DNA from: Nitrincola salilacus
Lineage (GTDB): Bacteria; Pseudomonadota; Gammaproteobacteria; Pseudomonadales; Balneatricaceae
Assembly: GCF_046271865.1 (NCBI RefSeq)
Contig: NZ_CP176580.1
Coordinates: 2,232,001 to 2,296,000, forward strand
DNA length: 64,000 nucleotides
Direction of reading: 5' to 3'
Both the position numbers and the translations under genes were made by a program. The notes beneath the pieces were generated by a model. That model saw nothing but the letters and a program-made list of their open reading frames with translations, was not told where the DNA came from and did no database searches. Each line of letters begins with the position of its first letter. Position 1 is the stretch's first letter. Shown here piece after piece: positions 59,904 through 64,000 of this stretch.

Positions 59904-60764
59904 TTGAGACATACCATAACACTCGACAACGGCGGAATAGTTGGCTTGGACGATGACGGGGCTGGTGTCCCGCTCATTCTAATCCACGGTTGGCCGGTCA
60001 CAGACCTCCATTGGCGATTGATAATCCCCAAGTTAAGATCAGCCGGTTACAGGGCGATTTCGGTAACTCCTCGAGGACTCGGAATGGAAACTTCGGGCCA
60101 AGGAAGTTTTGACAAACTTACGATCGCATTGGAGATATCTGAAGCAATCGACAAGCTGTCGCTATCAAACTTTGCCATCATTGGGCATGACTGGGGGGGC
60201 ACGATCGGCTATTTACTTGCTACAAGGGCTAGAGAGAAATGTTTCGCGCTTGTAGTTGAAGAGGAGATTCTTCCAGGTGTTGATGTTGATGTACCGGCGC
60301 CAGGTTCAGACTACTACCCAACTTGGCATGGTCCGTTCAATCGTGCTGAAGGCTTAGCAGAGAAATTGGTTCCCGGACGAGAAAGTGAATACTATGGCCT
60401 TTTTCTGAGACAAAGTGCAGGAAAGTTTCCACTCGAGAGTTTTGCAATCGCAAAATATCTCGAAAATTATGTCGGTGAATCGCAACTCACATCAACTCTC
60501 GGATATTACAGATCGCAAACTAAAGACATACTGGATATTCGCTCCGAACGGGAATGGCCGCTAGATATGCCTATGCTTGCGCTCGGTGGTGAATTTGGTA
60601 TGGGCAAAGCTGTAGGTTTGGGGCTTAGTGAGTTTGGAGTCAATGTCACCTCCAAAGTCATACGGAATGCCGGGCACTATCCGGCAGAGCAAGAGCCGGA
60701 ACTATTTCTTGAGATACTTTTAAGCTTTCTGGAAAGCTCTCGGCCGGACCTGAAGAGTCGATGA
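59904..60764 (+). CDS. Alpha/beta hydrolase (epoxide-hydrolase/haloalkane-dehalogenase-like)
   Basis: A 286-residue hydrolase: oxyanion motif HGWP near residue 28, nucleophile Asp in IIGHDWGGTIGY, and terminal catalytic His in RNAGHYPAEQEPELF. Asp as nucleophile points to epoxide hydrolase or dehalogenase-type chemistry; the substrate is unknown. The start is TTG at 59904 with AGGAG six bases upstream; no in-frame ATG fits. The base composition is AT-richer than that of ygiQ, hinting at transfer. Confidence 0.85.
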   Translation: MRHTITLDNGGIVGLDDDGAGVPLILIHGWPVTDLHWRLIIPKLRSAGYRAISVTPRGLGMETSGQGSFDKLTIALEISEAIDKLSLSNFAIIGHDWGGTIGYLLATRAREKCFALVVEEEILPGVDVDVPAPGSDYYPTWHGPFNRAEGLAEKLVPGRESEYYGLFLRQSAGKFPLESFAIAKYLENYVGESQLTSTLGYYRSQTKDILDIRSEREWPLDMPMLALGGEFGMGKAVGLGLSEFGVNVTSKVIRNAGHYPAEQEPELFLEILLSFLESSRPDLKSR

Positions 60765-60780
60765 CCTGTTTCAACGGGGT

Positions 60781-60806
60781 GACTGCGGCCAGGGATGGCC
60801 GCAGTC
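60781..60806. terminator. Strong hairpin between the hydrolase and sugar-importer genes
   Basis: GACTGCGGCC-AGGGAT-GGCCGCAGTC, a perfect 10-bp GC-rich stem, between convergent genes. There is no T run on either side, so it may act as an mRNA 3'-end stabiliser or rho-linked terminator. ACAGGGA and TCCCTGT (60815-60842) form a second, weaker stem. Confidence 0.5.
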
Positions 60807-60866
60807 AAGGTCTACAGGGATGTACTGGTGGCCGTCCCTGTTGAGACAGTAGAGCAACACATTAAG

Positions 60867-61976
60867 TCAGATCCTCTCCCCACTGCTTACATCAAAAAAA
60901 ACCGCCTTGCCCATATTCAGCATCAGCGTCATTGCTTCACCGGGTTGGCGTGCCTCATAGGGATCAACACGACAGTTCACCTCCTGGCCGTTCATCCTGA
61001 CCAGTACCAGCGTATCGGCGCCGGTTGGTTCTATTACTTCAACTGTAGCATCCACTCTGGCAATGCCGGGGTTGTCGTCGTAATGGGGGATAACATGGGT
61101 GATCTGTTCAGGGCGGATACCCAGAATCACGGTCTGCCCAACCATCTGTCTGACACGTTGCTCCTGATCCGGGATCGGCAGGTAGTGCGTGACACCATCG
61201 ATGGCCAGTTCGATACAGGCTCTATCCTGTTGCTGCACGACCATCACTTCAATGAAGTTCATTGAGGGTGATCCCATAAAGCCGGCAACAAAGCGGTTGG
61301 CCGGGTTGTCGTAGACCTCCTGCGGGGAGCCGAACTGCTGAATATGCCCATCTTTCATCACCGCAATTCGGTCCGCCAGGGTCATCGCTTCGATCTGATC
61401 ATGGGTCACATAAACAATAGTGGTGCCGAGGCGCTGATGCAGTTTCTTGATCTCGGTACGCATCTCGACCCTGAGCTTGGCATCCAGATTGGAGAGGGGT
61501 TCGTCAAACAGGTAGATCTTCGGCTGACGAGCCAGAGCACGACCCATCGCCACGCGCTGGCGCTGTCCACCAGAGAGCTGACCCGGCTTTCTATCCAGTA
61601 GATGTTCGATCTGTAGCAGTTTGGCGACTCTGTCTACCTCATTGGCGATCACATCCTTGGGCAGTTTGCGGATCTCAAGGCCGAAGGAGATGTTCTTGCG
61701 CACATTCATATTCGGGTAGAGCGCATAGGACTGAAACACCATCGCGATATCGCGGTTTTTCGGCAGTACACCGGTAATATCCTGATTGGCGATGCTGATG
61801 GAGCCGGATGTAACGTCTTCAAGACCCGCGATGCAGTTCATCAGGGTCGATTTACCGCAGCCGGATGGTCCGACGAGGATGATGAACTCACCATCGCGGA
61901 TATCCATATTGATCCCTTTCAGGATATGGGTCTGATCGAAGGATTTCTCTACATTTTCAATATTTAAACTGGCCAT
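60867..61976 (-). CDS. Sugar ABC importer ATPase (MalK/UgpC/GtsD type)
   Basis: A 369-residue ATPase: Walker A GPSGCGKSTLMN, Q-loop VFQSYALYPNMNV, signature QLSGGQRQRVAMGRALARQP, Walker B IYLFDEPLSNLD, C-terminal TOBE/OB domain. It energises the two permeases encoded just upstream. It is last in the operon binding protein - permease - permease - ATPase, 12 bases after the second permease. Confidence 0.92.
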   Translation of the reverse strand: MASLNIENVEKSFDQTHILKGINMDIRDGEFIILVGPSGCGKSTLMNCIAGLEDVTSGSISIANQDITGVLPKNRDIAMVFQSYALYPNMNVRKNISFGLEIRKLPKDVIANEVDRVAKLLQIEHLLDRKPGQLSGGQRQRVAMGRALARQPKIYLFDEPLSNLDAKLRVEMRTEIKKLHQRLGTTIVYVTHDQIEAMTLADRIAVMKDGHIQQFGSPQEVYDNPANRFVAGFMGSPSMNFIEVMVVQQQDRACIELAIDGVTHYLPIPDQEQRVRQMVGQTVILGIRPEQITHVIPHYDDNPGIARVDATVEVIEPTGADTLVLVRMNGQEVNCRVDPYEARQPGEAMTLMLNMGKAVFFDVSSGERI

Positions 61977-61988
61977 CTTATTATTCTC

Positions 61989-62867
61989 CTAGCCTTTGAC
62001 GCTGCCGGCTGTCAGCCCGCGCACGAAATATTTACCAGCGATCACATACACCAGCAGTGTGGGCAGGGCGGCGATGATTGCACCGGCCATATCCACGTTG
62101 TAACGACGCTCCCCGGTGGAGCTGTTCACCAGGTTGTTCAACCCGACCGTGATCGGCTGGGATGAGGGATCAGAAAAGGTCACGCCAAACAGAAAATCGT
62201 TCCATACCTGAGTAAACTGCCAGATCACGCAAACTGTCAGTATCGGGGTCGACAGCGGCAGCATGATGCGGAAAAAGATGCGCCAGAACCCTGCGCCATC
62301 CAGTTGTGCGGCCTTGACCAGCTCACCGGGAATGGTCACGTAGTAGTTGCGGAAAAACAGGGTCGTGAATGCGACGCCATAGATCACATGGGTGAAGATC
62401 AGACCGACGATGGAGCCGCTGATGCCCATCTTACCGAGCACGGTGGCATGGGGCAGCAGTATCGCCTGAAAGGGGATGAAGCAGCCAAACAGCAGCAGGC
62501 CGAAGAACAGATTGCTGCCCTTGAAGCGCCAGAAACTCAGGACATAGCCATTGATGGCACCAATCATTGTCGAGATCGCCACGGCTGGCAGTGTCATCAA
62601 CAGTGAGTTGATGAAATAGGGGCGCAGACCTTTCTCGGAACGCGCGCCGATCTGCGCCTGATCCCAGGCGATGCGCCAGGCATCCAGGCTCAGTTGCGTT
62701 GGCCAGTCAATCAATTGCCCCAGGCGTATCTCATCCATGGAGCGGAAGGAGGTCACGATCATCAATGCCAGTGGCAGCAGGTAGTAGAGCGCCATGATCC
62801 CGAGCAGGGCATAGAGAATGGCGCGTCCGCTGATATCGCTGTAGCGACGTTGGTTATGCTCAGTCAT
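61989..62867 (-). CDS. Sugar ABC importer permease (MalG/GtsC type)
   Basis: A 292-residue permease with six spans and the EAA loop GELVKAAQLDGAGFWRIFFRIMLPLSTPI, ending VRGLTAGSVKG. The sequence IDWPTQLSLDAWRIAWDQAQIG...GLRPYFINSLLMTLPA is typical of glucose/mannose-type GtsC permeases. It overlaps the first permease gene by 8 bp. Confidence 0.9.
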   Translation of the reverse strand: MTEHNQRRYSDISGRAILYALLGIMALYYLLPLALMIVTSFRSMDEIRLGQLIDWPTQLSLDAWRIAWDQAQIGARSEKGLRPYFINSLLMTLPAVAISTMIGAINGYVLSFWRFKGSNLFFGLLLFGCFIPFQAILLPHATVLGKMGISGSIVGLIFTHVIYGVAFTTLFFRNYYVTIPGELVKAAQLDGAGFWRIFFRIMLPLSTPILTVCVIWQFTQVWNDFLFGVTFSDPSSQPITVGLNNLVNSSTGERRYNVDMAGAIIAALPTLLVYVIAGKYFVRGLTAGSVKG

Positions 62868-63795
62868 GTTTTTTCACCCTAAGCTCGGAGTACAGATAAG
62901 GCACCAGAATCGCAATCACGGTCAGCAGCATGATCATCGCAGACGCCGCCCCGATACCCATCTGGTTGCGGGTGAAGGAGAGCTGATACATGAAAATGGC
63001 CGGTAGGTCCGAACTGATACCCGGTCCGCCGCCAGTCAGTGCCAGCGCCAGATCGAATGACTTGATCGCAATGTGCGCCAGCATGATGAAAGCGCTGAAG
63101 AAGACCGGGCGCAGGCTTGGGATGATGATGCGGGTGTAGATGGTAAAGCGTGAAGCACCATCTATCTGCGCGGCTTTTATTATGCTGTCATCGACACCGC
63201 GAAGACCTGCCAGGAAAAGTGCCATGACAAAACCAGAGGACTGCCAGACTGCGGCAATAACGACGGTGTAGATCGAGAAATCGGGATTGACCAGCCAGTC
63301 AAACTGGAAGCTATCCCAGCCGAGGCTTTGTACGAACTGCTCCAGACCCACCTGAGGATTGAGCATCCATTTCCAGACGGTACCGGTGACGATGAAAGAT
63401 AGTGCCATCGGGTAGAGATAGATGGTGCGCAGCGCGCCTTCGGCACGGATTTTCTGATCCAGAAGTATCGCCAGCAGTAAACCGAGCACCAGACAGATAG
63501 CGATGAACAAAAAGGCATAGATACCCAGATTGCCCAGTGCAACAAGCCAACGCTCATTGTTGAACAGGCGAACGTAGTTGTCCCAGCCGACCAGGCCATA
63601 GCTTGGTAGCATGCGGGAGTTGGTAAAAGAGAGTAGCCCAGTCCAGAAGATGAAGCCGTAGAAAAAAACCACTACGATCACCAGAGTGGGTGACAGCACC
63701 AGTTTGGGTATCCATTGGGCAATGCGATCTGCAGGTGAGCGTGCAGGCGCAGGAGTACGAGCAGCCTGCGACGATGAAGTCAGTGTTTGAGACAT
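62860..63795 (-). CDS. Sugar ABC importer permease (MalF/GtsB type)
   Basis: A permease of about 311 residues with six spans, EAA loop DDSIIKAAQIDGASRFTIYTRIIIPSLRPVF and the C-terminal TGGGPGISSDLPAIFMY. The ATG at 63795 (MSQTLTSSSQ) is taken; a GTG at 63831 would add twelve residues without support. It works with the following permease and ATPase. GtsB-like by sequence feel, so glucose or a related hexose is the likely cargo. Confidence 0.88.
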   Translation of the reverse strand: MSQTLTSSSQAARTPAPARSPADRIAQWIPKLVLSPTLVIVVVFFYGFIFWTGLLSFTNSRMLPSYGLVGWDNYVRLFNNERWLVALGNLGIYAFLFIAICLVLGLLLAILLDQKIRAEGALRTIYLYPMALSFIVTGTVWKWMLNPQVGLEQFVQSLGWDSFQFDWLVNPDFSIYTVVIAAVWQSSGFVMALFLAGLRGVDDSIIKAAQIDGASRFTIYTRIIIPSLRPVFFSAFIMLAHIAIKSFDLALALTGGGPGISSDLPAIFMYQLSFTRNQMGIGAASAMIMLLTVIAILVPYLYSELRVKKHD

Positions 63796-63869
63796 GGTGG
63801 TGTACCTGTGCAGCTTTGGCTGAATCTGCACCGGTGCTGCGCATGACAGGCCGGTGCAGGATAAGGCCC

Positions 63870-64000
63870 TTACTGGGCTGCGCGTATGGCTGAAGCCAGC
63901 TGGCGCACTGCGTCCTGGGAGCTCATGCTACTGTTGAAGAAAGTTGTCGTGACATCATAAATGGCGCCCTGAACCGCCGAAGTGGTGGACATGCCATGTG
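63870..64000 (-). CDS. Sugar ABC importer periplasmic binding protein, C-terminal end (truncated by window)
   Basis: The minus strand is open from the window edge to a TAA at 63872-63870. It reads GMSTTSAVQGAIYDVTTTFFNSS then MSSQDAVRQLASAIRAAQ, the usual end of GtsA-type glucose/mannose binding proteins. It lies 74 bases before the first permease. The signal peptide and ligand domain are outside the window. Confidence 0.85.
   Translation of the reverse strand, partial: HGMSTTSAVQGAIYDVTTTFFNSSMSSQDAVRQLASAIRAAQ

Noticed and set aside
1..64000. CRISPR array, tRNA/rRNA genes, prophage structural genes or a tRNA-linked attachment site
   Set aside because: No regularly spaced repeats, cloverleaf-like genes or capsid, tail or integrase genes were seen in the intergenic regions.

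Overview
This 64 kb window looks like the chromosome of a marine-type gammaproteobacterium, probably Oceanospirillales-like. The grounds are closely packed operons of ordinary GC content, several ABC importers for sugars, polyols and phosphorus compounds, GGDEF proteins, a DauA-type SulP transporter, YgiQ and an ECF42/DGPF locus. Identification is by protein family recognition only; no database search was run.

Layout. 1-10.07 kb: the end of a diguanylate cyclase, a DMT exporter, then a fructose module: an FrcB/FrcC/FrcA-type ABC importer, an opposed response regulator / hybrid histidine kinase / periplasmic binding protein operon that probably senses the sugar, and a fructokinase. 10.1-16 kb: a candidate structured RNA before a 59-aa membrane protein; DGPF (YciI/VOC) proteins and their ECF42 sigma factor, separated by an AT-rich cassette of unknown genes bounded by imperfect inverted copies of one promoter and gene start. 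16-24.4 kb: SDR, MFS/Lrp pair, RelE-RelB-type module, diguanylate cyclase, a ribbon-helix-helix regulator whose palindrome recurs inside the dauA promoter, and a dauA / small ORF / spermidine-synthase-like operon. 24.8-34.1 kb: a mannitol/arabitol operon (ABC importer, polyol dehydrogenase, transaldolase, xylulokinase, AraC regulator). 34.1-36.5 kb: lipoprotein, MarR-GNAT fusion, a second copy of the structured RNA, and a TumA-like antitoxin with a toxin remnant.

36.6-48.75 kb is the most rearranged part. A complete phosphonate-type importer (phnD-phnC-phnE-phnE) lies nested between remnants of a second copy of the same operon: a phnE 3' end at 36.63 kb (split by an IS1380-family element) and a phnD 5' end with promoter at 48.5-48.7 kb. 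The cargo includes immunity-like genes, a split transketolase operon and an EamA gene broken by an IS256-family element.

48.8-55.6 kb: an ABC importer of the AEP/iron/sugar-phosphate type in one operon with a metallo-beta-lactamase-fold protein and two phosphatases, preceded by a good Pho-box match and diverging from a DeoR regulator. This is probably an uptake and dephosphorylation route for a phosphorus compound. 55.8-64 kb: aldehyde dehydrogenase, YgiQ, an alpha/beta hydrolase, and a GtsABCD-type sugar importer that runs off the window.

No tRNA, rRNA, CRISPR array or prophage structural gene was seen.
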